Part shown: one piece after another, positions 22,436-35,222 of the stretch | Layout: each line of letters opens with the position of its first letter | How positions within the stretch are numbered: position 1 is the stretch's first letter | Source of the DNA: Fallopia convolvulus | Taxonomy: Eukaryota; Streptophyta; Magnoliopsida; Caryophyllales; Polygonaceae | Direction: 5' to 3' | Assembly: GCA_964016875.1 (NCBI GenBank) | Contig: OZ024725.1 | Span: forward strand, 43,175,427 to 43,239,426 | Length of the DNA stretch: 64,000 nucleotides | The notes under the pieces: generated by a model | Seen by the model: the letters and a program-made list of their open reading frames with translations, nothing else | Database searches by the model: none | What the model was told of the DNA's origin: nothing | Position numbers and translations under genes: made by a program

Positions 22436-25400
22436 CTATGATACAGATCTTACAGACATAGGAGACGTGGCTATTCCCGCATGGATTGCCTTCAACAACG
22501 TCACAAAATTGAAGAATGTTGCTTCAGATAGCCACTTGAATCTCCACGTCTTTGATTGCAATGTCCTTTTTTCTTTGCCAACCCCCATATTAAACTTCAC
22601 GAGTTCAGTTAAGCCTGAAAGGCACGACTCTGATTGACGTGGTTCCAGCTTTAAAGTTACAGAATAACTTCCCTTTCCTTCAATCACCTGAAAAACTCTA
22701 TTGTAAGCACAACTTGAACTTGTAATAATTTATGCACATATCAATACCCTCATCATAAAAAATCTATCTCATTCATATCAAAACCAAAACTAAATCCGAC
22801 GATGACTTTCCTTTTTGCACTCCTTCTGGAAGGAGTTTGCCTTGGGAATTATGATAACTATGAGATTTCATAATAGAAGTTTAGATCCATGATTTTCCTT
22901 CATTCTCTAGCAACTAGATTTTTCATTTGAAGAACTAATGTGGAGTGTTTTCAGGTCCATTTGTTGGCACACTGATACTCATAGTATGTCTGTGCACGCA
23001 CGTTGACAAGAGATGAATGGTCAGTTTGGGCAGTGGGTTGTAGTGATTAGAGAAATAATTAGATTTGCAGAAGAGAGAGACATCAAGGGCTCTCAAATTT
23101 ATTTATTTTTGGCAAACTATCAAATCAGAAGTAAAGTTTTTTTTTCGATAAACAAATCAGAAGTAAAGTTAGTCAAACAACTAAAGTACTACTAGTGGGA
23201 ATTTCAGAACTACATGTTATGTGAACTAAGATTTAGAAGAATACCAAATTTTATGACATAACAATGGAACAGTGGTTACACAACATTAAGAAACTGATCA
23301 AGTCATCTATTTTCTTAGAACTCAAAGAGCTGTGAGCCTATAGACCAGATCGCCTTCAACTGAGGTCGTGAGCCATATACACAACATTCTCCTCAATTAT
23401 ATAATTCTTGTTGCATAGACAAAGTTGCCCTCGTCAAGAGTATCGTGTTTCTTTCAATGAAATTTTGATTTTTTTTGTCAACAAAGAAGATGAGAAGAAC
23501 AGTGGTTACAACAGCAACAAAAGTAAGGTAACTTCAAGATGGGAGCACAGACTTACCAGCTCAGAAACATCAGCAATGCAACAAACAGAATCAAGCAAAA
23601 AGTAGTCAGAAGAAGCTGCATCTTCAGAAAGAGAACTGAACTGCAGAACATCCTCAATGCACACAAACAAATGTCCTTGGCAAACAAATAGTGATCTTGA
23701 GATCCATTGTCCATCTGTGAATTACAAAATGAATTATTATTGATGTACATAATATACGAACTAACATTAGACAAAGACTAATCATCAAACATTTTAGTCA
23801 AAGTTGATTGGCAGATAACATAGGTGACCTAATAACAGCAAAGAAAAACACACTGTTGACGTATAAGCAATCTTACGAGTAAGATAAATAGTTAATCAGC
23901 TTACATTTGAATAAATCAAAACATTAAATTATTCAAATCCAGGTAGGCTGATCTTCCAACTCTGATAACAATAATCTTCTAGGCTGGGTTAACCAATCCT
24001 AGAAAAGGCAGATAACAAATTTTTGCTTTTTGGCTGATTAGTTGTAAATGTTTCAAGTGTTTGAATGAGGTAGTCAAGCTTTATATAATTCCCATGTACA
24101 AAGTACAAACACGCTCAACAAATGATCTCTTGAATAACATAAGTTTGGGGCATATGTGTGTCTGGTGACGTGGATTATATCTACAGTTAAAATCTACTTC
24201 ATAGTTGACTTCTTTCACACTCTCTTGCCTGAATCTTGCATATCCAGTGAATTGTAACATCTTCCTGAACAAGCATAGATCTTTTCTTAGAAAAACTAAT
24301 AGAAGGTTCCATGAAAGCTTCAATGTGAGACAAATTAATCTCTTTAGGAAAAGTGACTCAATTTCAACATCAAGTATTTAGCACTTTATTTATCTTTTGG
24401 AGAAACTGTTTTTCCCTAGAAGAGGTGGCATCCAAGCTAGTCACCTTTAAGAGAAGCATCTTTGACAATAATCTTTTTATAAAATAAATGCTACCAGGCT
24501 CAGTTTCTAGCCATATTACTTTTGTTGCATCTGCAACTTCAGATAATCATTTTTTTTTTTTTGTAGCAACTTCATATAATCCCAACACAGTTTATCAGTC
24601 AATTTCTCTTCCCAGTCACTTGGTTTATCCCTGCAAAGCTAAATCCAGTGTCATTAACCGTCCTGACACTTTCCCCATGAAAGGGTTTCCCCTTGCCAAC
24701 TGCTAAATCGTCCAACTTCAGAAGTTTTATAAATGTTCATTTTCACATCACATGTTTATTGGCAAATGGCAGATATCCATATCCACAGAAACTTTAATAG
24801 CCAAATTAATTACCTTTCAATGTTACATTCAGGTACTCAGCAACCTCCACCCCCATCATGGAGTAAATTGAGGTGTTTCATCAGTCACATTTACATACAA
24901 TATATTATTTCAAGGTGTTCTTGTACAAGTAATTAATTAATAAAGATATGATCTATTCATCATATCAAGTCCTGTAGTCTTAGGTATGAATGTTGTGCAA
25001 TGGGCATGTCATTGAATTGTGAGAGCATTTCAAGCTTACATTGTACGGATTATCTGATGACCTAGTTATATATTCCCATAAAAGGTGTTGAAGCTTTTAA
25101 CAAGATCACTTAGAAGGCAGATGTTGTCACCATTGATATCTTGTGGCAGGACCATTACCCACTAAAATCTATTAAACCTATTAACAAATCTATTCTGTGT
25201 TCTCATGCAGTCAAATTTAAAAATTTGCAAATACAAGAGTGCAACGGCTCACATAATGCTTACTCAACCACATGCATTTCACATTATATTTCCATGTAAT
25301 TAAAACTTTGTTCTTGAGTTCTACTTTTTAGGGGAAACAAAGTATGTTGCCAATATTTTTTCACACTACACAAGTAAGCCAAAAACTCTTGAAAGTGAGC

Positions 25401-28400
25401 ACAGAAAGATAATTGAATGCAACATTTATCCTCCATTCTATATGCTGGGCTGAAGAAAATGAAGACAGTATCCAATAACATAACAGGATCACAAACGACA
25501 TAAGAAAAATGTACCTTGACTATCATTGCGTGTAAAAAGCACCATTGAATATTGATAGACACCTACTTTTGAAAGTCCACATATTTTTTTGCCAAACAAG
25601 TCAATTTGAACACACTCCAAGCTGCCACTCAAAAGAATCCAAAGCTGGTTTCATTAGAAAAAGGTTCATAACCATGAAGCACTGAATAAATTGAACTTCT
25701 CATAATCTTGACAAAGACAACTTTCAATCCACAGTAAGATATATTATATAATTTACAAATCTCACCTCCTCAGGCAGCTATGATGGCTAGCTTTGGTAGA
25801 ATTGAAGGCTTCTAGCATGCCAAGAAAATGCCTTGAATTTTCAGCATTCTTAGTTATGTACAAGAATGCTGCATACCCAGCAACATAAACCCTGTTTAAA
25901 GGAAAAGGTCAATGGAAAAATTTCAGAATAAGCAACTCAGTATGAAAGTAACAGGATAAATACGAAAGCTAACCACGAAAAATCACTGACCTCACAACCT
26001 GAAGCCCCAATCCAACCCAAATGTCACTTACATCTTCTACTTTATAGGAAGCTAGCACACCAGCATCGTTTCCTTGAAAATTACCCAAAGTGAAAGTACT
26101 TTAGTCATAATGCTCAGACACAATTAGGAAAAGGCAATAAGATAAAAACAAAATCTTGAAAAGAGTTCATACCAAGCACATATCTAACCTGACCCATAAA
26201 ATATGTCATTAGCCAGTATTGAATATAACTTCCCTTCACTGCTCAGTACCACAAAAACCTCCCTGTGGATGGAGAACAAAGGAATAAATTATAATCAAGT
26301 GATCAACTTACACATTGCTGCTTGTACTAACAAAAAATCGTAAATCAGGTAAAGAAGATTGTGTCAAATAGAAGTGCTAAAGCAAGTAAGAGAAAACAAC
26401 CATAAGGTTGCAGGTTCAGGTTACTGCAAGGAGATGTAAGTGATGGGGAAAAAAAACTAGATTAAACAAACAACATAATTAGTTGGAATTAAGATGATAT
26501 ATCTACATATTCAACAAGTTACAATTATACAACTCTCAAGAAAGAAAAAATAACCTCAATATTCATCTTTCAAGGGAAGTAACTTTGCCAACTCCCTATT
26601 ATCATTTTTTAAAATTTAAGCCAGGTTATCAGCCGTCAGGATATCTAAAGTAAACTACTCTGCAATTAACTTCACCCTTAAGAGCCCCGAGAGCAAATTA
26701 TAAGAGAATCAAATGATCATGTAGAGATTCTTCTCATTGATTCAAGAGAATGCCAGGTTAAGTCACATGAAACTCAATGGAATGGTAAGAACTCTTGTGT
26801 GAAGTAAAAACTAAATAAATTTCAGTCATGTATAGGAAGAGAATCATATGCAGCTTACCTTTCCTTCTGCTGCATCTCTTGTTCAACTAAGCAACTGCAA
26901 CTAATAAACTCCTTATACGTCTCATGAACTCCAGTGTCTGCAATAACTGAGTTGAAATAATGTTCAACGCAGTTTTTAAGATGCTTACACTGAGCATGGA
27001 CAGTACCAGCTTGGACATCCAGTGGAAATGTATTTTTGCAGGTCTCTACGCCTTCATTGTTGATTATTTCAGACGTATGGTCTTTTAATTCATCTCTACA
27101 TCCCTGTCTGGATAATCTGGTATTCACATCTTCCCTAATAGAAGATTTTGTCTCACAAGCTACTCCATTTTCAGATACATAATCCTCACCTGATAGTGGA
27201 ACAAATCGTTTTTTTAGTTTTGTTTTATGTTTCATCCTCTCCAAATTATCAACCTCCTGTTTGGCATAACTAATTTCTTCATTTACATCACGAACATGAG
27301 GCGGTTCCAGGGAAAATTCTGGTCCAAGAAGCACTTGTTCGGAATGTACATCTAAAGGACATCCTAAAGCTTTTGCTGCCTTAGAATGAAGAACAGGTTG
27401 ACAATCATTCATTTCTACAGAATAACATGAAGAATCTCCACCCACTAGTACTTGCTGTAATTTGTTCTTGTTGTGACATTGTGGTGCATCCCCAAATGTT
27501 TCATCTTCAGTAGAGCTCGTATCACTATCAGAAGACACTACAGAGAAAGAGTCAGCTGAAAGTTGCAAACTTTCTTCCTCCAAGTCATGAAGCCGGTGAA
27601 GAATATCCTCTTGAAAGTGAGGGGGTGACCTAGGATAATTAGATGGAACAGAATCCTCCAAAATCTCATTGAAAGCAACAGTCGGTCTAACAATCCCAAG
27701 TTTGCTCGAATGATGTCCTACTTGTGTGGCACCCATATCAGTATGGGAGTCGTACTTTGCAGATGGCAGGTATTTCTTTATATTTACATAACTCTGATAA
27801 TCTTGCATCGGAGTAGCACTAGCTTTCTGCTCAGACTGACCATGATTCAATGAGGGTGTTTCGTTAGCAAGGGCAGAAATGTGATGGTGATAATGAACCC
27901 CCACTCCAGTAGAAGAATTTTCTGATTCCAGAATGTTTGATGCACGGTAATCTGAAGTATGAATTGAGACCGTTTCATATTTTAAGCTCTCCCCTACATG
28001 CTTTTGGCCAGGCTTAGTCTTCACCATATTTACCTCAATTCTGTTGATCAAACCAGCTACTTCAGGTTCATCAGCAGAAGCATCCTTATCATCTCCACTG
28101 TGAATCTCATTGCCAGATGACAGAGAATCTTGATCAGAATATCTACGTTCTTCACTCTGAATAGATGCCAAACGAGACACTTTCTTCTGGATATGATAAT
28201 AAAGGACTTCAGTACAAGAAAAAGATAACAAAGAGCCAACTTTCAAATATGACAAAGAAAATCATAGCAATAACTTGCCGTTTTTCTGCTCAACAGTCTC
28301 TCTTCTTCTGTATCTTCTCTTGCAGGAGAGTAAAATCCATAGCTAGCTGGTTTTGTCTGCCTTCTGGCAATAACAATTTGCCGTTTCCAAAACTCTCTAG

Positions 28401-31400
28401 TGCCGATTTCTTTATCATCTAACTTTAACTGACTCCAACATCCAGATAATAGTGATATTAAAAAGCAATTAAATATGATCTTTTATAGCCTCAAATGTGG
28501 AACAATAAGCCATACGAGTAATCTAAAATGGCAAAGAAATTATATAATTTAGTATATTAAAAGAAAACCACCAAAAACTCACTTTGTCTGGATAAGGAAA
28601 ATAACTGAAGACTTGTGGTCGATACCATCGAGCGCAGCAAAAAGGATTTCCTTCCAGCCACAAGTTTCTTAAGGATGGAAGAGATGAAAGGACTTCTAGC
28701 TCTGAAAAATTGGAGATAATATTGTATGAAAGATCAAGCCCCTCAAGCGACTTCAGATTCTCAATCCCTTGTAAAGTAGTCAAAGAGTTATTCCTCAACA
28801 CGAGTTTAACAATATGGGTTATCTGCATCAAGGAAACAGTAGTTGTTAACCTAGAGCTAAGAAGTTCAAGGTCATGATTTATGCATCACCAGTTAATGGA
28901 AGTTAATAAACTTTGTAAGAAGTCAAGTTGAGGATCTAAATGCTAGCGAACATTGGATAGCTGAATAGATTCCAAATGATTGATGTGACATAAACAAAAA
29001 TGCAAATTACAGACAAAATGGTCATTGCTATGAAACTGTGTAGAAAACTAATAATAAAATATTCATTTTTTAAAATCATGTAACATCATGTAATAACTAA
29101 AGCAGAAGTGAAATCTGCCACATGTCACCCTGATATTGAAACACGCCCACATATATATTATAATATTTTGATTGGTTGAAATATAATTGAGGGCCACATA
29201 TATAGTGTCATTCTAATTTTTTATATCTAATCTATTTTTTTCTATACAAGGATTACAAGCATATTTTGCTTAATTCATTGGTTGAAATTTTATTGAGGGT
29301 CTCATTTAAAATATGTTTTTTTGCTTAATATTACTAAGTGATGAATATAATTTATCATCTAACTAAAACAACATGTGCAGGGCACAAGAACTAACAATGG
29401 TTATACACAAGAAGCCACTGAATGTCACCTCTCGAAAGATTTTTCACATGCGTCAGATATTACTCCAAAAAGGTTTGCCAGAAAAGACTATGAAAGAGTC
29501 AGCAATCTGTTCTTGAATACTAAAATTTGAAAACAAACAGTCACCAACAAAATCAGCCCAAATTGAAAATTCCTCAAACTCCTTCTCAAGAAATGCTATC
29601 TTATAAGGTCACTGCTGAACCACAATTGGAAAGAGAAATGGAATCCAAAATGACGTACAAAAAGGCATAAATATAGGCTCATCCTTGTTCAAAGATATAA
29701 TGGATAGCATGAAAGAAACACAATGCCATTGATTGGGTCATATGAGGGGGATCACAGCACTGATCAGAGTTTCTGAAGCCTCAGATATTATTAATAAAAA
29801 GGAAGGATAAAACATTTGAAAATGATACGTTGGTTCATATGAGGGAAATCAGAATGCAGACCTTCCTAAAATTTGAGACATGCTTCCAAACATATCAGAA
29901 ACAAATTTCTGAAACAGCAGAGTTTATCCTTCCACTTGAAGGATTAGGATACTTGGCTGGTTCAAATCATTAAAAAAAAGTTTGTTTACACATTTTGTCT
30001 CTAAGTTTACTTGGGCAACCTGACAAGGAAAAACCACACAGGGTTGAGGCAGATTACATCATGAGGAGCCATTGGGGACGGCAGCCCAAAGGGTCTTATT
30101 CCACCTTCAGCACACACTTTTCTAACACTTGTAAGCTCAGTGTATGTAACCAGATGCTTCTTTGCCTGTTAAGTTTAGACTAGCATCTATGTTAAACATA
30201 GAACGAACTTAAGATCCAAATCTGGAGTCAGTCAACCAACTACTTCATCCTGGAAACAACCAGCTAACGTAATAGATATCTTAAATGAGGCGGGGAGAGG
30301 GGAAGGAGGAACCTTACCTCTCGAAAAGGTGCAACTGATCTGAGCTGGTTGAACCCCAAATCCAGATGTGCCAGTTTTGCACATTTACGAAGATTATCTA
30401 CCTTAGCAAACTTGTTCCGGCTTAAATCAAGAATTTCAACAGCTGGAAGCAGTTGCAGTGACTCATCCATGAGGACCAAACGGTTACATGCACAAGAGAC
30501 AAATGATAGGCAGTTCCACTGTGGCGAATCTTTTATTTCCGAGATTCTACTAGCAAATATATGCCGCAGAGCATCCTATTGCCAAAAAGATAAGTGCACT
30601 ATTAGGCAAAGGAAGAAAATGAGTATGCTGAATTAAAAATATCATGAACACCATAATAATTCATCCACTAAACTGTGCAAGAACAACACTTGCAGCCATG
30701 ATTTAAATAAAAACACTATAAAAGTTATTGCAACTTTCTAAAGGCTAAAGCCATCAATATAATCAGCTCTTCATGTACACAAACAGTCACCTTCCACACA
30801 ATTCCTTTCTCCCTCTTCCATTCAGCATATGTATGCAACACACTAGTTTCATTTACATACATATACAGAAATATTTCCTTCACAGATTCCTAAAGTGTTC
30901 ATTAAAGCTTGTGGTATTCAGTGTAAATCAAGACAAAATTGGAGGAGAAATGCACATTACTGTACCCGCCCATCAGCCACCAAATTCCACCCAAAGCAGA
31001 GAATAAAATAGCACATTATTGTACCCGCCCATCAGCCACCAAATTCCACCCAAAGCAGAGAATAAAATAGCAATACCATATCGGGCATCCACGCTACAGA
31101 ATAATCACAGATGTTTGCATTGTCTCGTTAAAAACATTTTAAATGTCACCTCTGAAAATGTCACTAATAACCCCACACATATATAGCATATTATATGTTG
31201 AATGGATTAATTTGAAATCATGTATGCTCCTCCACTTATTAGTAACAGAACCCATTGCACTGAGGCGGAAAAAAAAACAGCACAAACACTTCACCATTAT
31301 ATCTCTAGGTAATTGTCATCTGCTGTTGCAGTAGGCAGCAAATACAAATATATTGCTCATTGAACTTCCTACTCAGCGACAAAATTAACTTTCTCCAGGA

Positions 31401-32056
31401 ATGCAGGAAAGCAAAAGCAAATACACAGACAAAGACAACAACAGCAACAACAATGACCCAGTGTACTCCGCCTCAAAAGAATCTGGGGGGCCAGGATGGG
31501 AACACCCCTGGCTTAAAGCTGAGGGGGAGTGCCCTGAAAGGCCCGGGCAAAGAGTGTGTAAAATATAAGATCAGTTACATAGGCATTTCTAGAAGCAGAA
31601 ATGTAAGCAACTAACAGTTGAATTGTGACAAACAAGCTTCTCCAGAGTATGGCGTAGCTCAAGAAGTCCCCTAGCCGACGACTTGGAAAGATCACATCCA
31701 CGGAGCTCCAAAACCTTCAAGCGGCCAAAAGGAAGCAAGGAAAGGGGCGTCGGATCCCTGGCCGGGGTTGGCAAGACAGACACGACTTTCAATGACGTCA
31801 GGCGGCATAGAATCCGGCGAAGTTGCTCGATCGCGCGGTGATCGCCCAGGTCAGAGATGTACGCTCGGAGGTAATCGACCGGCGCACCGGATCTCAGCCC
31901 CTCCAGTTCGCTCAGAGCATCCAGGCGCGAGTACACATAGTGAAGCCCCACCGGATTGAGCTTCAATACCATAGAGCCCTCGATCAGCTGCCCAGCATTC
32001 TTCTCAACGAACTTCACCAGAGATTCGAGATACCGATCTCCGGTAATAACCTCCAT
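22436..32056 (-). CDS. Leucine-rich-repeat protein, STK11-interacting/outer-arm-dynein-light-chain-1-like, 11 exons
   Basis: Exons in minus order: 32056-31616, 30575-30318, 28822-28583, 28428-28279, 28186-26859, 26262-26189, 26072-25991, 25891-25766, 25621-25515, 23714-23557 and 22687-22436 (stop), 3216 bp or 1071 residues with a continuous frame. The N-terminal 150 residues are conserved in the plant family (LLPFGRLKVLELRGCDLS). LRR units span about 180-310 (VEILDLSRNKFAKV, LAHLDLGFNQLRSV, VKLVLRNNSLTTL, LEGLDLSYNIISNF, LWLEGNPFCCARWYR). Exon 4 has GTREFWKRQIVIARR. The very large exon 5 is Ser/Asp/Glu-rich and probably disordered. The last six exons form a conserved C-terminal domain (EVFVVLSSEGKLYSIL, DIWVGLGLQVV, FVCIEDVLQFSSL). 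Plant members are annotated by similarity to STK11IP or dynein light chain 1; their function is not established. Intron 4 uses a GC donor (ACG|GCAAGT). Confidence 0.88.
30953..31070. repeat. Tandem duplication, 2 x 59 bp, in LRR gene intron 1
   Basis: The unit CACATTAcTGTACCCGCCCA... ending AGAGAATAAAATAG occupies 30953-31011 and 31012-31070 with one mismatch. It is a recent local duplication in non-coding sequence. Confidence 0.9.
31425..31556 (-). mobile_element. TTG-tailed SINE, copy 3 (LRR gene intron 1)
   Basis: On the minus strand it reads GGGCCTTTCAGGGCACTCCC ... TTTAAGCCAGGGGTGTTCCC ... CTGGCCCCCCAGATTC ... GGCGGAGTACACTGGGT followed by CATTGTTGTTGCTGTTGTTG. It is very close to copy 1 in SURF1. 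It lies in the gene-sense orientation, as do the SURF1 copies in theirs. Confidence 0.65.
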
Positions 32057-32879
32057 TTCTTTTTCGTCAATTTGAGTTAACCCTCAAATTAGGGTTCTTT
32101 CAATTAAGAACAGATTCCAAGTCATCATCGTCGATAACTTGGAGAAAAGAAACTTCGCAGACTCGCCAACTCGTTCCAAATCCAATTCCAGACCATCAGG
32201 AGATCAACATCATCGAAATTCGGCAGTAAGTCTCTCTCTCCTTTCTCCGCACACCAAACAAGGGCTCTTTCGATTGAAATCGATTAAGATTCAGAGTACA
32301 CCGATGAATTTGCATGCATAAATTCACCTCTTCACATCCACAGAAAAATCATGAAAGCAGTTCGCTGATCCTATTGAAACGAAGCTCAAGCAAAGGGCAA
32401 GAAACGCCGAGCTGCGAGAAGTTGGACACAGCGGATTACAAGGAAAGAGGAGGAGAACAAATGAATTATTGGAAGGGGTTGCTCCCGGTGGTTTTAGGCA
32501 AAATTTAGGCCCCGTCTAATGATTGAGTGCTGTCGTGAATACTTCGCTGGAAAGAATCGTCATTTTAACAATAAAAAAATAAATAATCAACTTCCTAATA
32601 ATCTTTCTAGTCCAGCAGCGTAAGAGGGTAAGAAGAGGTTGAGAATAATACGGAGCACACTACGCTTTGGGGATTCTTAACGGCGGCCAGGTGCCGGAGC
32701 CACCTGCAAGGCTGCAATGAACGAAACACTTAAATTGTGCCTATCCCAAACGTAGAAAATCCTGAACCGGTGAAACATGCAAGACTCCAAGTGATTAGTT
32801 TGTGTGCATCGTGGCGTTCGAAATAGCTACAGGTTGGTCACGAGATTTTTTTTACAAGCTAAGATTTAAGAAGACCTTA
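32057..32879. other. Upstream region of the LRR gene
   Basis: No supported gene. The first about 450 bp should contain the promoter and 5' leader of the minus-strand LRR gene. CT-rich patches occur at about 32228-32240. Nothing recognisable from about 32520 to the LINE remnant. Confidence 0.4.
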
Positions 32880-35222
32880 ATTAAGGAGACGTTTTAAAGC
32901 ATCTTGTAGATAAAAACCTAAAGTTTAAGGTGATTTTGTAGATGAAAATTGGGAATGTTGTGGCCCAATTTAGCAATTTATCAGCCACATAGTTGCAATT
33001 CCTAATAACATGAGACATATAAATAGTATTGAAATCTTGAATGGGAAACCAAGATATCTGATACCAAAATATCAATTTCCCAATGACAATTACCAATGCC
33101 CTTGATTGTGTTAATGATTGTAAGGTTGTCACCCTCAATTTCTAATTTTTTTTAATCCCTAGTTTTTTTGCTTCTCGGATTCCATCACGTAGCACTAGAG
33201 TTTGAACTTGTAACACAAAGTTAGTCCCATACCTCTTAGCTTCCAGGCTTATAATCCTCGCATCATGGTCTCTGATCACGAATCCTAAAGAAATCGTTGT
33301 TGTTGTGAACTTGGATTCATCAAAGTTCAGGTTAAAGAAGTCTTGTGTTGGTTTAAGTCATATCTTCGTTTTGTTTTTACTTCTTTTAGGAGGTGGTGAA
33401 GGGTGGGCCACATCCTCTATATCCTCGTTCCGTCTTTTCGTTTGTAATTATGTGAGAATTTGGTGTCAAATATATTGTTCTAAGTTTTGAATATAGTCAT
33501 TTGAGGTTTGTTGGAAGACTAGCCTATTTATCTGATGCCATAAACTCTACCAAATTACAACAAACTTAGTGAAGTCTCAAGTTCACAACATTTGTTTGAG
33601 GTCTTTAATCATTACTGCATGTATTTTTATCTCTTGCATTGTAGTTTTGTAGGATATTTTTTGTTTATCCTTGAACTTTCTAACAATCTTGTGGGTATGG
33701 CTACACTCTGTGAGACTATAAATAGATGACCAACGTTCATAGGTGAAGTGACACATAAGGCATCCTGGGTCTAGCTTTTGTTGCTAATCCAATGTGAGGC
33801 ATTTTCCATAGAAAGTTTTTAACTTTAGGATATGTGTCTAATTTCCATATCCAACTATTTAGGTTCGGCTTTTGCCTATGGATATTTGTAATCAATTCTA
33901 TAGTTGAGGCTATTGAAAACCAACCATTCTTACTTGGTGCCCAATAAAGCTCGTCCCTTATATGATTATCTAGGATTGAGGTGGCTATGATTTTGTCTAC
34001 TATATTAGGTGGGAGTAAACATTGAAGAACATCTTGTTGCCATTCTCGACCATGTGTTATAAACTCCTCAACCAAAGTTGAGTCATTCACAACATCCATA
34101 TTCATAGCATATCTATCTAGCGAGTCTTGAAAGACCCATTTGTCTCTCCAGAACTTTATCATTTGACTTTCGCCCACTTGCCATATTAGTCCTTCTCGGG
34201 ATTCTGTCTAGAGATTCATCAACTTTGACCATTGCCAAGGTGTGTTAAATTGTTTTTAAACATAAATAGGCCTCTATTTTTTTTTTATATTTTTCATTCA
34301 TTAATTGAACCCATATGTTATTAGGTTTAGCAACTAGCTTCCACAACAGTTTCATTTGCAGACCTTTGTTCATATGTTCAGTTTTCCTAATTTCTAGTCC
34401 TCCATAAAAGGTTTGTAAATGTTATCCCATCCAATGAGAGGTTTAAGGGTGTTGTCTTTATTCTATAGGAAGGTTCGGTTGATTTGGTCTAGTTTCGTGT
34501 GAATAGTTGTGGGCTGCATGAATCCTGCGTTAGGTAATTTGGTTTTGCTGCTAGGTTAGACCAAATGAGAATTGACCGTCCTTCTTAGGAGAGTGTATTA
34601 ACTTTCCATTTCGCAAGTTAGGTTTTGGTTTTACCAACTGTTTCTTTAAAGGTTTCCTTATTGACGGTCACATTTATGATAAAGCACCCCATATATTTTT
34701 CTAGGTTTGTCATTAGAGTTCGTTGAATTCTATATTTTTGTTGGTTATCAACACCTTTCGAGGTTTAAAAGGTGGACTTGTGGCAATTGACCTTTTGCCT
34801 AGATATAGCACAATATTCCTCGATAATTTCTTTGGTTAGTGTACATGCTCGTTAGTTTGCTTTAGTAAAGATTATAATGTCATCTATGAAGGCTAAGAAA
34901 GGGACCTTCGTACCGAATCAAACCAAAGTAAATCCAACATAGTTCTTGATTGTATAACTTACTTGTTGGAGCTTCCTAGCGAGGATTTTCGTTCCTAGAA
35001 TAAAGAGGAAAGGAGACAAGAGGCCCCTTGATGCAATCCTCATTTGGGTATAAGAGGGTTGGTAGGGCTATTGTTAACTAAAACCAAGATCGAGACCGTT
35101 TGGGCCTATATTAATGAATTGATTGTCGAACCCAAACTTTTGCATCACTACAAAAGAGGAAGCCTCGGTCTAGCATGTCATAAGCTTTTTCCATGTCCAA
35201 TTTAACTACAACCCATCCAAGG
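32880..35222 (-). pseudogene. L1-type LINE remnant (RT, zinc-binding and RNase H pieces)
   Basis: Minus strand. At 35222-34850 there are RT blocks with frameshifts (VVVKLDMEKAYD, then RGLLSPFLFILGT and a FIDDIIIF-type active-site block). At 34177-33737 there is the RT zinc-binding region typical of plant LINEs (MIKFWRDKWVF, DELYWAPSKNGWFSI, WIWKLDTYPKVKNFLWK). At 33138-32881 there is the end of an RNase H-like domain (MSHVIRNCNYVADKLLNWA). Order and strand are as in plant L1 ORF2. The 5' half is missing, with an abrupt junction to the LTR remnant of element F at 35223. No poly(A) tail was located. It is dead, with stops and shifts throughout. Confidence 0.75.

Noticed and set aside
32139..32508. 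Short plus-strand ORFs upstream of the LRR gene
   Set aside because: No conserved domain, and they lie in the expected promoter and leader of the minus-strand gene.
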